From assembly GCA_030272585.1 (NCBI GenBank), contig BSYQ01000008.1:558001-622000 (forward strand): a stretch of 64,000 nucleotides of DNA, read 5' to 3'. Shown piece by piece: positions 33,217 through 45,004 of this stretch. The notes below the pieces were generated by a model. The model saw nothing but the letters and a program-made list of their open reading frames with translations, made no database searches and had not been told where the DNA came from. Position 1 is the first letter of the stretch, and every line of letters starts with the position of its first letter. Both the position numbers and the translations under genes were made by a program. This DNA comes from Bryopsis sp. KO-2023 (Eukaryota; Chlorophyta; Ulvophyceae; Bryopsidales; Bryopsidaceae).

Positions 33217-34611
33217 TTCTGTGTTCGGTTTAGTTTTCAGTTCTGTAGCTTCCTTTTCGTGATTTGTAGTTCCCCTCGACTTGTTCTTTCCCTCAGCAAT
33301 CGACTTCTCATTCAGCAGTTCAGCCATTCTCAATTCTCCTCCAGTCCTTATACCCCCACATTCCTCTGAATTTTTCCACTCCATGAAATCCTCCGGATCA
33401 TCCTTATCTCTGACATCATGAATCCACAGCGAAAACACCTCATCGCGACCTCTGCGCATGATCTTCGACATTTGTTTCGCCGAAATCAGATTCAAATTCC
33501 GCGCACTGTGGCCACCTCCAGCATCATCGCCGTAGTACCCCTGTAACTCCAAATCCCTTTTTCCAGGACGACAGATTTTTAGCTTGTGTGATACCCAGTC
33601 GATCTTAGGGTTCACATCTGATAACCAGCTCTTTCCAAAAATGACATCATGTACCAATTCAGCCAAAACCAAAAATTTTCTTCGCACTCTGTAAGGTCCA
33701 AAACGAATTGTCGTCGTGCATGATCCGACGACATTCGCGACCGAATCATCGGCCAATGTCACAGGTCGATGCTTTTCGAATGCATCGATGTTTAATCCCA
33801 ACCGTTTTACCAACCGTTCTGATATGAATTCCGTCGACGCTCCGCTATCGACCAGAACTCGTACTGCTGCATGGCCCAGCGAGCCGTGTAATTTCAACAG
33901 CGATGTCTTGGATCCCACTCCGGTCACCCTTAGATCCACCGCTGTCGGCTCCTTTCCGTCACACGATGCTCCTGCACTCTGCGATGCTTCTTCTTCGCCA
34001 TCGCTTCTTTTGAAATCCCCCTCTGGATTTCTCGAAATCCCCCTTGATTCCGACTGATAATCACGGGCCTGATGCATGTCAACCCGCTCCTGAGGCATCA
34101 TGGCGCATGGACTCGCCTTCGCCTTAATCTGCCCCTCAGGTCGATCATCGAGCGCACCCGCATTCGTGGACGCCGCATCGTCCTCTGCATGCTCGACATG
34201 CATTTTCCCTGACCTGACGCCTGTGACGTCCGTCACACCATTTCCACTCTCCGTTCCAGAGCTCGCACTTCTGTTCTCTGACCGTTCCGACCGGTGTAAC
34301 TTCCTCGTCTGGCGTCTGCCAGTTCTACGAGAAGCTCGTCCCACCGTCGTTTGTTGATCTCTGCGTTTCACACCTTTCGCAGCATCTGTCAGACGTCGCG
34401 ACTCTTTCACGATCTCGCTCAACTGTTCCAGCAACGTTTTCTGTCCTTTTAGGAGTTCGTTCATGTTCTTTTCAACCGTTCCAACACGGTGTTTCAAACC
34501 TCTGCACCGACCGTCGCCGTTCGACGATTTCTGGCGGTCGTTGTGTCTGTTTCGATCGAACTTTTCCTCCTCGTATCGTTTCACTTTATGTCCGAGGTTT
34601 CTGTTAGCCAT
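33217..34611 (-). pseudogene. Outer retroelement: Gag-like region and protease (5' part of the split Gag-Pol frame)
   Basis: The frame starts at ATG 34611 and is cut by the nested insertion at 33217; it runs on for 21 codons into the inserted LTR to a stop at 33154. The first 250 or so residues are charged and partly coiled-coil (VEKNMNELLKGQKTLLEQL) and then disordered. I see no capsid fold and no CCHC zinc knuckle, which is unusual for a Gag. From about residue 245 there is a retropepsin domain (VRVLVDSGASTEFI, then VIFGKSWL). The codon phase at 33217 matches the phase at 28774, with no stop between, so the two fragments were once one continuous Gag-Pol frame. Confidence 0.85.
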
Positions 34612-34693
34612 GGTCCCAGTTTGTTCAGTTGAGCGTGACGTCTCTCTGTGATTCCTCGTTCCTTATCCGATCGTTCCTCGTTGAGAGGTTAAA

Positions 34694-34705
34694 GCTCCGA
34701 AACCA
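34694..34705 (-). other. Primer-binding site of the outer retroelement
   Basis: On the minus strand, TGGTTTCGGAGC lies one base inside the 5' LTR. It is identical to the primer site of the nested element, so both use the same tRNA primer. Confidence 0.8.
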
Positions 34706-34706
34706 T

Positions 34707-34929
34707 TGTAGAGGGTCACTTTGTTAACGAGAGGGAGTCAAGTCGTGTGGGAGGAGTGGTCGGGGTCACAAGCTCTATCGAGCGTCAATGTCTTACACAG
34801 GTCAGAATACGGTCCTCGATACAATCCCAAAGGCGCCCTTTATCCACACTCTATGTCGGACATCGAGAAAGTCAACCACGTGGCTCTAATTAGCCCGAAA
34901 ACTCCCAGTTGATCTATAGCCCGACTACA
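34707..34929 (-). repeat. 5' LTR of the outer retroelement
   Basis: This is the transcription-initiating LTR for the minus-strand element. It matches 23915-24137 and is followed outside by CTTCG (34930-34934). The start codon of the next host gene is only about 150 bp away. Confidence 0.95.
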
Positions 34930-35078
34930 CTTCGTCTCCTCAAAATACCTACTGCGAACTGACCGGAGGGGACAGTGATGTGCAAAACTGCATTACAAAC
35001 ACACCAAGCCGAGAGCCGAGGTAGTAGGAGTCCACAGAAAAACTTTTCCCGCCCAAGCACCCAAGGTTCTCTCGGAAA

Positions 35079-36105
35079 ATGAGGCTTCCCACATCCTGTG
35101 TCGTTGTCCTTGCCCTTCTTTGTGTGACGGAAGGTAAAACTGACGTTGCATTCGCAAAAGAACCTATCCCAGCGTGTTGAAGGATCTACGCGAATGAATC
35201 AACCAAACTATGCAAGCCTGGTCTGTTTTCAAAGCCCTGCCCGTTCTGACGCAAGTTTTTGCTTCCTACCGCAGCCACCCGTGACTTGAAGCTATTGGGA
35301 CCGCTTCTGGGGCGCGAAGCAAGTACGTTTCACTCAACTGTCATATCGCAGGGCAGCAGCCAAAAAATCCTCTTGTATCCTGTTGCAACTGGAGGAAATT
35401 CCAGCTGTGATGTGGTCGAAATAGCATGGTCCAGGGAACGAAAAGCCGAAAAGAATGCGTCCTCTTAGACTCCGTTGTCTTATGTTGTGGCTGCAGATGG
35501 TTTCAGCATCGGCGGGGGGTTTGGGCTGGGGGGTGAGGTCGACGATATCAGTGCGGAAGTGAGCCCAGAGTTCACATTCACCTTGGATCCTGTGCAAAGT
35601 CCTGAGGAGCCTGAAGATGATCCAGAGCCGGAGAAAGAAAAGCCCTGTGAGAGGTTTTACGACCCTGTAAGTTTTTTTGTCTCTGCATATCTACACTCAC
35701 AGCTCTACTTGTTTTTGCCCCGTGTAAAATTCCTTTTGAGGATTCCCGCACTACGAACTCACTTTCGGTAGTCTCAAAAGTTAGAAACGCTGAAAGTATC
35801 TCATGACTTAATATAACTACAGGGCCCCCTCTTTCCCTCTCCCTCCAAAAGCCGTGTTTGATTCGAAGCTGTTTCATTCTCCCCAGTCCAAGTTCCACAT
35901 TTGTATTAAGCAAATTTGTATCTTCCACAAAAACTGCATTATTTTGGCAAGTCGATGGAAATGCATTGAGAATGGAGTGTTGTCTCTGCTGCAGCACACT
36001 GGGAAGATATTCTGCTTCAAGGACGGCATATACAGCCCCACTGGAGAGATCTACGAAGGCTCTCCACCCAAGCATGTGGTACACCATTACGGAAAGGGAA
36101 AGTGA
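35079..36105 (+). CDS. Small secreted protein of unknown function, four exons
   Basis: Exons 35079-35133, 35275-35322, 35497-35666 and 35995-36105 join in phase with GT-AG borders to give 127 residues. The N-terminus MRLPTSCVVVLALLCVTEA has a positive start, a hydrophobic core and small residues near a likely cleavage site, so entry into the secretory pathway is likely. A glycine-rich stretch follows (FSIGGGFGLGG), then an acidic Pro/Glu linker (about residues 70-85) and a C-terminus with one Cys pair (KPCERFYDPHTGKIFCFKDG) and HVVHHYGKGK. I do not recognise the family. The outer retroelement ends about 150 bp upstream, so it has probably split the gene's promoter. Confidence 0.65.
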
Positions 36106-36841
36106 TCTTGATTGAAAGTCAATCGTGGAGTTGTGTGGGAATAGTTCATTGTTGAGAAAAAGAAAACCGTACAAGGCGGCTTCTCTTGTGAGCGCTGCCA
36201 TGACACAACATTAGTTTTGGCAGCTCTTGGCAAGCTTTGATAAATCTATGTGATGTGTTGGTAGCATGTACAAACAATGCAAAATGATCGATACAATATT
36301 CAGGAGGAAGTCGAATTGACTGCATGTCAATTGTATGGGAAAGTGGTTTGACAGAATATAGATTTTCAGAGCACCGTCCCCCTTTCGAATACTAGTGACA
36401 GCACACAGACCCATTTCCATTTCCATTTCCTTGCCAGCTCGACTCACCGATCATCCATCCTGATTTATCTGACTGATCGAAAAACCAGATCCTGATCCTC
36501 TGTCAGACTGTGGACGTCAAGACTCTCAGTGATTGTAACATTGGGCCAATTTTGTATTGATCACAAAGAGTGGTGTTGAGGCGATGGTGTGAGAACAAAA
36601 AGAAGAAATGTTACAGACCCTCATCGCATCAAAAAATTTGAAAGCGAATCTTTCCACTCTCCACCCTATCCACAGTCACAATACCACCCACAAGAAACAC
36701 CCAAAATCCATTCCATAGTACATCCCTCATAGGTCACCATCTTTACACACTACAAACCATACATCAGGAAGTCACCCACCCACCATCAAGCTTATTTCCC
36801 CCCCCAAACTCAGTAATCCCAAATCAAAAACACATTAAACG
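36106..36841. other. Intergenic region between convergent genes
   Basis: This lies between a plus-strand and a minus-strand gene end. A CATTTC-type triplet repeat at 36411-36431 and a C run at 36798-36804 are the only features seen. Confidence 0.6.
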
Positions 36842-39800
36842 TTATTTTCTATATTGCCACCTCGCCCCTCCCTGGGCCCTTCCTTTGAATTCCGGCGGTC
36901 TGCCTACTGTTTGCATAGGCACTCCACCTCCCATTCCTTGGAATCCCCCCCCAGACATCCCTAAGTGATGGCCCCCAGGCATCCCTAATTGATGGCCTGA
37001 CGAACAAAACCCTTGAATCAAATTCGGCATGTGTGGAGGCACAGAAGGCGGTGCCATCTGGGTAGTCATCAATCTTACAGTCTGCGGAGCGGAGGGTTGA
37101 ACCACCACGATGTGTTTTGGCACTCCAGGGGCAGAACTGCCAGTTTCAACCACCATGACAGGTCTTACTTGAGCATTTCCAGGCCTTGGACCCGGGAGAC
37201 CCAGTTGAAATGGTTGATTAATGTGCGGTTGCATGACTGACCCAGCCATAGCTCCGGAAGGCGGCATCATCTGAATCGATGTAGAGGTTTGCTGATGAAT
37301 CGCTTGCCCAGTCAAACCTCCAAGCGGTGTCTGCAAAATTGACTGGGTAATCTGCGGTTGCATCACAGGTGGAGTGATGGCTCCAGGTATCACCAGCGAG
37401 TGGGTGCAAGGATTGATCATGGTGTTTGGAGTGGTCACAACGGCTGGAAAGAACTGATGCTGGATGGATGGCTGGGAGACGGCACCATGAGGAGGAGCCG
37501 GTTGAGAAGCAGGGTAAGTTGGCCTCCAAAGGCTGTGTGGTTGGACTTGATCGTGATTTTGAATCACAGGGGGTGGCGTCATGCTTGCGTCAGGAACCAG
37601 AGTAATTTGCCCTGGTGGAGAGCCTCCCAAAATCTGCATTGGAAATCATATCAATTCTTATTGTCAAATTCCAATCACCCTTGGTAGCAAAAACTCCTGC
37701 TTCCATTCGCTTTCAATGAACGGCCAAAAGAGATGCAAAAGAATGAGGAAACGTCCAGAAATTCCATCTTTCTTTTCCTTTTCTCTTTCTCATGGAAAGA
37801 GAACAAAAGCAAATCTGTGACTGTTTGTCATTCAAACAGTGTATGGCCTTGCCTTGTCTGCGATGTTTGAAGCTGGTTGCCGAGGATCTGATTTCTGAAC
37901 AGCAAGAGGGTGCTTCACGCTGGTCGACCTTCCAACAAGACCCCCTAGTTGCTGTAGATCTGTTCAAACCGAGCGATCAGAAAAGTAAGGTCCAAGAGCA
38001 AACAACAACAAAAGGAGAAAACAACACCCCATCCAAAAGCGGTAAAAATTAATGCAGGAAAGTTACTGGATCTAAATCGACGATTCAAGGATATTAACAA
38101 TCAATCATTCTTGTGCAACATCCCCATTATCCTGTGAATATCATGACAACCCACACCTTTTTTGGGACTGTTTTCAATGCTCTGGAACAGCACCTCCAGT
38201 TGCATCATGACTCCGTCCTTACTCCTACACAAGGAATTTCCCAGGATCTGGCCAGTGGTGTGAAGAAATCTCAAATCAGACATGCTCCATGGACCCTCCT
38301 TCCCAACGTGCATCGGCAACCACCACTGCCCAACGTCATTCCCCTCAGAAACACCTCTATCGCTGGGCAGCCTCCAGTCCCTTTCCTCACTCTTGATCAA
38401 GCCGCTGTTGAGTTGCTGGGAGGGGCAGCCGCCGATGAGAGGCAACGACTCATCCCTGGGCCATAGCTTCCCTTTGCTGGGTGTGCCTACTGCGGAGTGA
38501 AACCGTGGCGATATTGAAACAGTTCCAGCTCTCCTTGCAGTGTGAAGCCCACAGCCCATCAATGAATGAGGCCTTGGAGGTGTTCCTGAAGGCGTTCTTT
38601 CAGCAAACCTCTGGTCATTGACTGCAGGAGCATCATCCAGCGACATGTCCATGTCCATACTCCCATCGTCAGGCTCCTCACAGGGTGCAGGAGTGGATAC
38701 GACACTGAATCCTGAAGGAGAGCATGGATTCACCATTGATTGCCCCAAGGGAACGTCCCACAGATTCTCCGCTGGTTTCACAGGATCTCGAGGCTTAGCT
38801 GGCCCCACAGAATCCCCTCCAGGTGGCAGAGCCTTGCACTCCATTTTTGAAGAAGGTACTGGGGCGTTCTCCTGATCTGGACACACAGTGCCGAAAGCCA
38901 GATGCCCCAGAAAAGGTTGGAAAACGATTGTCGATGTGTTAATTTTACCCTCCCGGCACATCTCTCTCAATCCATCAAGGTTAAAACTTCCCTGAAAGAA
39001 AGCACGAAACAAACTTGGTTGCCAGAAAACACACATTGGGCATACAACCCCCCTTAAAACCCCTGGACCTGGAGCAACCTAGTGCTTTCTTTCTCCTCCT
39101 TGATACTCAAACTCTCTGCGAGAGGTCACCAAAACAGACCAGCTCTCTTGGGTGCCCATGAAACCCAACACACATGATTTCATCCGTCAGAAACACCATA
39201 GGCACCAACCTGAAGATCGCCTTCAGCATCCTTGATCGTCCAACTCTTGCCTCCCCACAGATGAGTGCCTAGACTTCCTTCACTACCGTGCTCCTCTCTT
39301 TTCCTGCGATTATTAGCTTTAATCCCTTTGCCACTCCTCCTCTCCACTGGTGGGCCTCGGCTATCGCCTTCATCCAGTCCTCCATCTGTATCTTGTTCAT
39401 CCTCCATTAAATCGACGATTTCAATCCCACCTGGAATCGTAGGTGGAGGCGGGGGTGGTAGAGGAAGTGGGGATGGAGGAGGTGGGGGTGGAGGCGGTAG
39501 AGGTGGTGATGGACAGGTTGGGAACAAGCAATCATCCTCCCCTGGAGCAAGCACAATTCTCTTGCTCTCCGCACCTTCCTCCCGATTCTTTCCCCCTTGT
39601 ACAACTTCCGATTGCATCGTGATGGCCACCCCAGGCACTCCAACCCCCCCATTTGAGCCACTGTCTGCTGACAGACATCCGCACTTTCCTCCTTGAGTGG
39701 GAGGAGGGTCTGGGTTGGTGTTAGGGTCGCGGTGAGTGATCAAGAGTTTCAGGGGGGTGGGTGCTTCATCAGGGGTATCGGCATCGAGCGAGGATTCAGC

Positions 39801-40384
39801 TGCCACCTCAACGGAGCCTCCTTGGTCGGTGATTTTCTCCCGGAGCTCCGAGATCTGAGCTTTCAGTCGGAGCCCATGATCGCAAAGCACATATTCGCCA
39901 GCTTTGAACTTCCCCTGAGAATTGATCAAATTTTAAGGAGCTTTTTCTTGGATTGTTATAACAAGAAGAACACCACCCATGGTGCTAGATGCATTTATTT
40001 TCTGATTACCCTCATTGCAAGGACACCTCTTTTTCTTGTTTCTTCTGTGTTTTTTTGGGGGAAATAGGATTGAACATCAACAGCCCCACTTGGCTAGTCT
40101 GACAAAAATCTGAGTGAGGAGCTCACCATGAGATCCAGCTTCCTTTGGAGCTCCATCTTCAACTGTTCAAGGCACCCCTCTTGGACATGTCCAGTGTCCA
40201 ATTGCTTTGCCGCATTGGCCAGTCGATCATGCTGTAGCCCTTTCTGCTGTGCAATATCTTTTGGCTTGAACAATCCTGGAACAGATCTGTCCAGGTGAGG
40301 GGATGGCACCCCGACACCAAGAGCATGTCTTTTTTTCCACTCTTCTGGGCTGGCCCCTTCTTGCTGTTTCTGAGGATAGACCAT
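36842..40384 (-). CDS. Protein with two GYF-like domains and a Gln/Pro/Met-rich tail
   Basis: Five exons join in phase: 40127-40384, 39210-39914, 38157-38991, 37853-37959 and 36842-37633, giving about 898 residues. The fourth exon has a GC donor (AAG|GCAAGG), the others GT. A first GYF-like domain spans the exon 2/3 junction (WTIKDAEGDLQ, GSFNLDGLREMCREGKI). A second is near the end of exon 3 (WWLPMHVGKEGPWSMSDLRF). GYF domains bind proline-rich partners. Exon 2 encodes runs of prolines, and the last exon is rich in Gln, Pro and Met with GMPGGHHLGM-type repeats, as in transcription or RNA-processing factors. The start ATG 40384 follows an in-frame stop region and is tentative. The gene lies 300 bp downstream of the JmjC gene on the same strand, but a stop codon separates them. 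Confidence 0.6.
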
Positions 40385-40682
40385 ACAATCTCGATCAGTC
40401 CTGACGTGATCTTTCCCCGTTTCTTTGTTTTGGGGATAACCGCCCAGCTTCTCAAGTTCTCCTCCACCCCTGCAGTCACTGGACCCCTCTTCCCAAAGGT
40501 TTCAGCCCATATCTAGCCGTCGTGCGTGTGTGTGTGTGTTTTCCTTGCTTTCCGTTTTTTCTTCCCCCATCCATTTCTCTCTCTGTTTCTTTTTTTTTCC
40601 TTTTCCCTTTTTTTTTTCCTTTGTAGCTTAGTACTTCAATACTTGACGGTGATGACGTACTGTAATGAAATTTGGCACCCAT

Positions 40683-43600
40683 TCATTCGTGGCCTACCCT
40701 CTTTTTCGGTGTCTCCTCGAGGGAGCAATGCTGAGGTGGCGGCTGCTTTTGAGCCGATTTCCTCCGAAACACAGGCTTGCTCTTCGACACTCTCGTCGTT
40801 CTGTGTCCCCAACGGACTCCTCCCACGGCGTTTTTTTTCACACAATCAGTTCTTTCGTTGTTATCGTCCTCCTCATCATTGTTACCATCAACATTGCTAG
40901 GCTGCTCCGAATTCCTTCCCCCTTCCGGACGACCCGGCGATCTTCCCTCCGCCACCATCAATTCATCTTGAAAACCAAACAATGGATCACGACTCCCTTC
41001 ATCACCACCATCATGCACACGCTCAGCACCGCCGCCAGAGTCTGACGCATTCTGGGGGTTCCTTGTCAAAACCACTTCATCATCTTTATTTGTGGACGAT
41101 TCTTCCCCCCCCCCATTCGTTGACATCTCCTCCCCACTGCAGCCCAACCTTTTCAATCTCTTGCAACGCCCTGGGCTCGCTGGTTCAGGTTCCTCCCTAT
41201 CCCTCCTCTCAGCACCCCCACGCACACACTGCTTACTCCCTGAGGTTCCACCATCTTTCTCGGCCTCCTTGGCGGTGGCTATACCATCAGCAGGAGTCAC
41301 TTCAGCAACGGTTCTATTCGGGGTGGTATCAGCAGCAGCCCTCGACAAGATCGAATCCCTCCATGAACGCAGAGTGCCGAGGGAATGCAATCGCTTTGGA
41401 CCCTTGTGTAGAATGTCGTTCATTTTCCTGATCTTTCTTGCTTTGCCATCGAGACCACACCCCCCAAAGTATAGAAACTCAGGAGGAGGTCCGCCACTGC
41501 CCGATTTTTTGGCTGATCCTCCATTGCGTTTGGAAGCTTTCGTCAATTTCCTGGCACCAGTGAGTTTCGACCGGTGTTTGCAGTTTGTTTGCGGTGTTTG
41601 GTTGCTTCGACATTTTTGGCAAATCAGCCGACCGATATCTCCACAGGATGTTGCTCCGTCTGACAAAAAAAACGCATAGACAATTTTTATGCGACCCTTT
41701 CCACTTACCATTGTCAGCAGCGTCCAAAACAAACTTGTTGAAATGGCACACAAAAAGTAATTCTCTTCTTGGTGAAAGCTTTTACCTTGCCGATTTGCGA
41801 GTTCGTATTTGTTGATTTGCATTTGGAGGGCCTGAGCTACACCTGCACATATTCAAACGCAAAACAAAACGTTCAAAAAAATGCATTCTTCTCCACAGAA
41901 AATGTGCTTGAATCCAACCCCCCCCCAAAAAAAAAAATAAAAAAAATCATAATAATAGAAAGACATAATAATAGAAAAAGGGCCAGCGCCGGAGGAAAAA
42001 AAGTGATTTCTTACCAGCACTGTCCACAGGTAGATTTGGTGCGTCGACTTTTTGACTTCGGCTCCACGTTCGGAGCATGTCGACTAATGGTTGCAACCCC
42101 TCCAACTCCCATTTTAGAAGCTGCTTTCCGAGCCCTGCATACAAAATCATGTCCCAAATTCTTTACATACGAAATCTTCTATTCAGCCAGCGGTGGCAAT
42201 CAACTGAAAAAGAAAAACAGATCTTGGTGGAAAAAATACATCTATACCGTAAAAGTCTGAAAATAAGCCCCGGGCGTATAGAATAGTAAGCCCTAAAAAG
42301 GGGGCGTATACATGGACAGGGGCTTATATTCGGAACGCGTGACTTCGTCGATCCAGCGGATGAAAGCGCGCCGAAGTGCTCCGTTCATGTCTTTCGATGA
42401 CTGGTGGCCACGGGGGCGTCACTCGAAACTGTCTAGTGTGTCTATTCTGTTCTTTCTTGTTGCTGGGGATTTCATTGCGCGAGACGCGAGTTGTACGACC
42501 AAGGGGGCGTATACACGGACCACAAGTGTTGTTTTTCGTACCGGGGCGTATACACCGGGGGGGGGGCGTTATTTGAGGGGGGGCTTATTTTCAGACTTTT
42601 ACGGTATTTCGATCATACGATTATGGACAGCAAGGGGGGAAAATTTGGAAATATATCAAATGGGAAAAAAAAAAGAGTGACTAAACTCAACATCACATTT
42701 CCCAAACTCCTAGCACTTCCTCTAACCAACCTGTGTTTTTGTATCCATTCCTCTCCATTCTTTGCAAAATCCTCAAATAATGGGTGGCGGTGTGTTGCAT
42801 CAAGGTTTTGTATTTCGGAAATCGAAATTGATCGTGAACTTTCAATCTTTGCTCCAATCTCCACACTGCCAATTGATGGCCCATGTCCAACCCATGGACG
42901 AAATTCCCTCCGACCACAACCGAGTCTTCCGGAGTGGCAACCGCATGAGGCCACCCTGCACATCCACCACAAAAGCACCCGATTGAGCTGGTGTTAATCC
43001 AACCTAAACTAAACGAGTAAGACGCCCCACATCCTGGCAGCACCTTTTTTGAGTGGTTGGTGGGGAGCATAGCTCCTGGCAGACTGACTATATCTGGTTT
43101 GCATATCAGAGATGAAGTGCAGACATTTGCATATGAACAAATGGGATATACCTGCAGGAATCAGCATGGTGCAGCCCGCTTCCAGTTCCACCCTCATCAC
43201 TCCATCAGCCAAATCTCCGTAAAAAGTTGAAAACTGGAAACCCCATAGAAACACTCATGTCAAATTCTGGCAAGCATTTTGTAACTTAATTACAAAAAAA
43301 AAAAACGGAAAGCAGGATGCATGACCCAGACGAACACGCAACTTGTGAAAAATCATACCTGAGCGGAGCACGAGGACCATTTCTCAAACTGATCAATATT
43401 ATCAGCAGTGGGTGGCACCAGCAAAAAGACCTTCTTTCCAGATATCACGTGGTACCAAACCGAGGAACCCCCAAAATCGATGTGGAAGTCGGTTATGCAC
43501 CCCTCCACCCCCATCAATCCGTACAAAAGCACCTAAAAACACAACAAAAACCTATCAAACACAGTCCTCCATTTCCCCATTTTTACCCTGGCCTACCTCC

Positions 43601-45004
43601 ACTTCCTGTTTTGGTTCCAACTACTCCTCAAAGCTATGAATTCAAACGGCTTGTACTGAAATAGAGTGAACAAAAAATTCTATTTTCCTATTTTTTTTTG
43701 GGGGGTGTGTGTGTCTGCAGGGAATTCGACAGAAAAAAAAAACCCACAGCAGCAGGCATCTCACCTCCGGTTTCCCTAAATCTTCTTTCGGCCACACTTG
43801 TCCGATCAATTCAATATCTCTCACAGCTTTTGGAGGCGCTACCATTGATGCTAGCGGACTCCCGGCCAATTCCAGACTGACCACATTCAGCAGACGCCCC
43901 CGTTGCTCGATAGGCCTCTTGTAATAATCCCGCCACTTGAAAAAAAAGACAAAAAACCCCTCCCCATCAAGTCTTTCAAAAACAATAACTCAAAAGCAGT
44001 CAGCGGGAATCCCGCTTTCTCTTTAAAAAACAATTGTAATAAAAGCAGCCAGCAGAGCACATAATTTCCTCTTTAAAAACCAATAACTTTAATAGCAGCA
44101 GCCAGCCAAGCACAACATTTCCTCTTACCTGTCCAAGATTCCAATCCGGGCCAGCCATTTGCGAAGCAACGTCAATGATATTGACCGGGTAGTTAACTCC
44201 GATGGTGTCGACGATGGAATCCACCGTAAGTTCAAAATCTGGCAACTGAATTCCAAGCACTTTTCTGGTGTTTTCAATCCCACCTTCTGGCCTCACCACA
44301 ATCGGCTCCCGAAAACCGTTTTCCCTCAGCATTTCTGTAGTTAATTTCCTGCGGGAAAAAAAAAATCACAGCGTTTTACAGATGGCAGCTTAACTACTGA
44401 CTGCAGTTGGAAATATATATATACATATATATATCTTTTGACAGAAACCAAAACCTACAGTATTTGCTTTTTCACATTATGACTAAAGCAGTATCCTCAC
44501 CCTGGAGCTACAGTTGAATTGAGAGTGATGTAGTCTCTCGTAGTCAGAAGCTCCGTCATTTTCTTGGCATCGATTTCGGTCCTTACATAATCTGCATCGT
44601 CCTCCACTTCCTTGTAACTGACCTGAACCAAATCAAAACGAAACAAAACAAAACCGTCAGAAACACCTACATTTGTGGTGACTAAAATGAAGTCAAACCT
44701 CAAGAAAATTCATTGTGCATTTAGGAGATGCAAGGGATGCTGATAATTAGTTATGTTTTAATTCACATACATCTGCCTTCTTGATTTTCCTTTGTTCAGT
44801 GCTTTTCTGTCGATTCGTATGTGGAGTGGGAATGCAAGGGGACCAGGCAAAAACATTCGATGTGAATTTTGGCCAAGGGGAAAATGGATCAGAGAGGGAA
44901 GGAAAAAAAGACAGGGCTCCACCAAACTAGTTCACCTGAGGTCGAAGTCGCTGCGACCTTCTCTGCCTTCCAGCGCTTTCTTCTTGACTTTCTCCTTCAT
45001 TCAT
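40683..45004 (-). CDS. JmjC-domain histone lysine demethylase, KDM2/KDM7 type
   Basis: Ten exons join in phase (44936-45004, 44501-44622, 44129-44348, 43765-43935, 43359-43532, 43152-43233, 42731-42955, 42015-42134, 41786-41842, 40683-41659), giving about 738 residues. The JmjC domain has [16 protein letters not shown] with the iron ligands His211 and Asp213, the 2-oxoglutarate-contacting Lys in [11 protein letters not shown], and the distal His283 in GWPHAV. The flanking sequence ([49 protein letters not shown]) fits the KDM2/KDM7 (JHDM1/PHF8) branch, which removes methyl groups from histone H3 Lys9, Lys27 or Lys36. I see no PHD finger. Exon 10 begins with a Cys cluster ([16 protein letters not shown]) and continues into a basic then acidic disordered tail. 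Target residue and start codon are inferred. Confidence 0.82.
42247..42604. mobile_element. MITE-like DNA element in an intron of the JmjC gene
   Basis: Perfect 25-bp terminal inverted repeats (42247-42271 and 42580-42604, beginning CCGTAAAAGTCTG) bound a 358-bp segment flanked by TA on both sides, as for Tc1/mariner-like insertions. The motif GGGCGTATA recurs at least four times inside. No transposase frame is visible, so it would be non-autonomous. Confidence 0.75.

Larger units (their letters stand above)
23915..34929 (-). mobile_element. Outer LTR retrotransposon, Ty3/gypsy chromovirus (host of a nested element)
   Basis: Two direct 223-bp LTRs (23915-24137 and 34707-34929) start TGTAG and end CTACA, appear identical base for base, and are flanked by the 5-bp duplication CTTCG. 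On the minus strand the order is 5' LTR, primer-binding site, Gag-like region and protease, reverse transcriptase, RNase H, integrase, chromodomain, polypurine tract, 3' LTR. The protease-RT-RNase H-integrase order defines Ty3/gypsy and the chromodomain places it among chromoviruses. A second element (28780-33216) has inserted into its coding frame, so this copy cannot make an intact polyprotein. Without the insert it would be about 6.6 kb. Identical LTRs imply recent insertion. Confidence 0.95.

Noticed and set aside
41092..41679. Plus-strand frame of 195 codons
   Set aside because: It is the antisense shadow of exon 10 of the JmjC gene.
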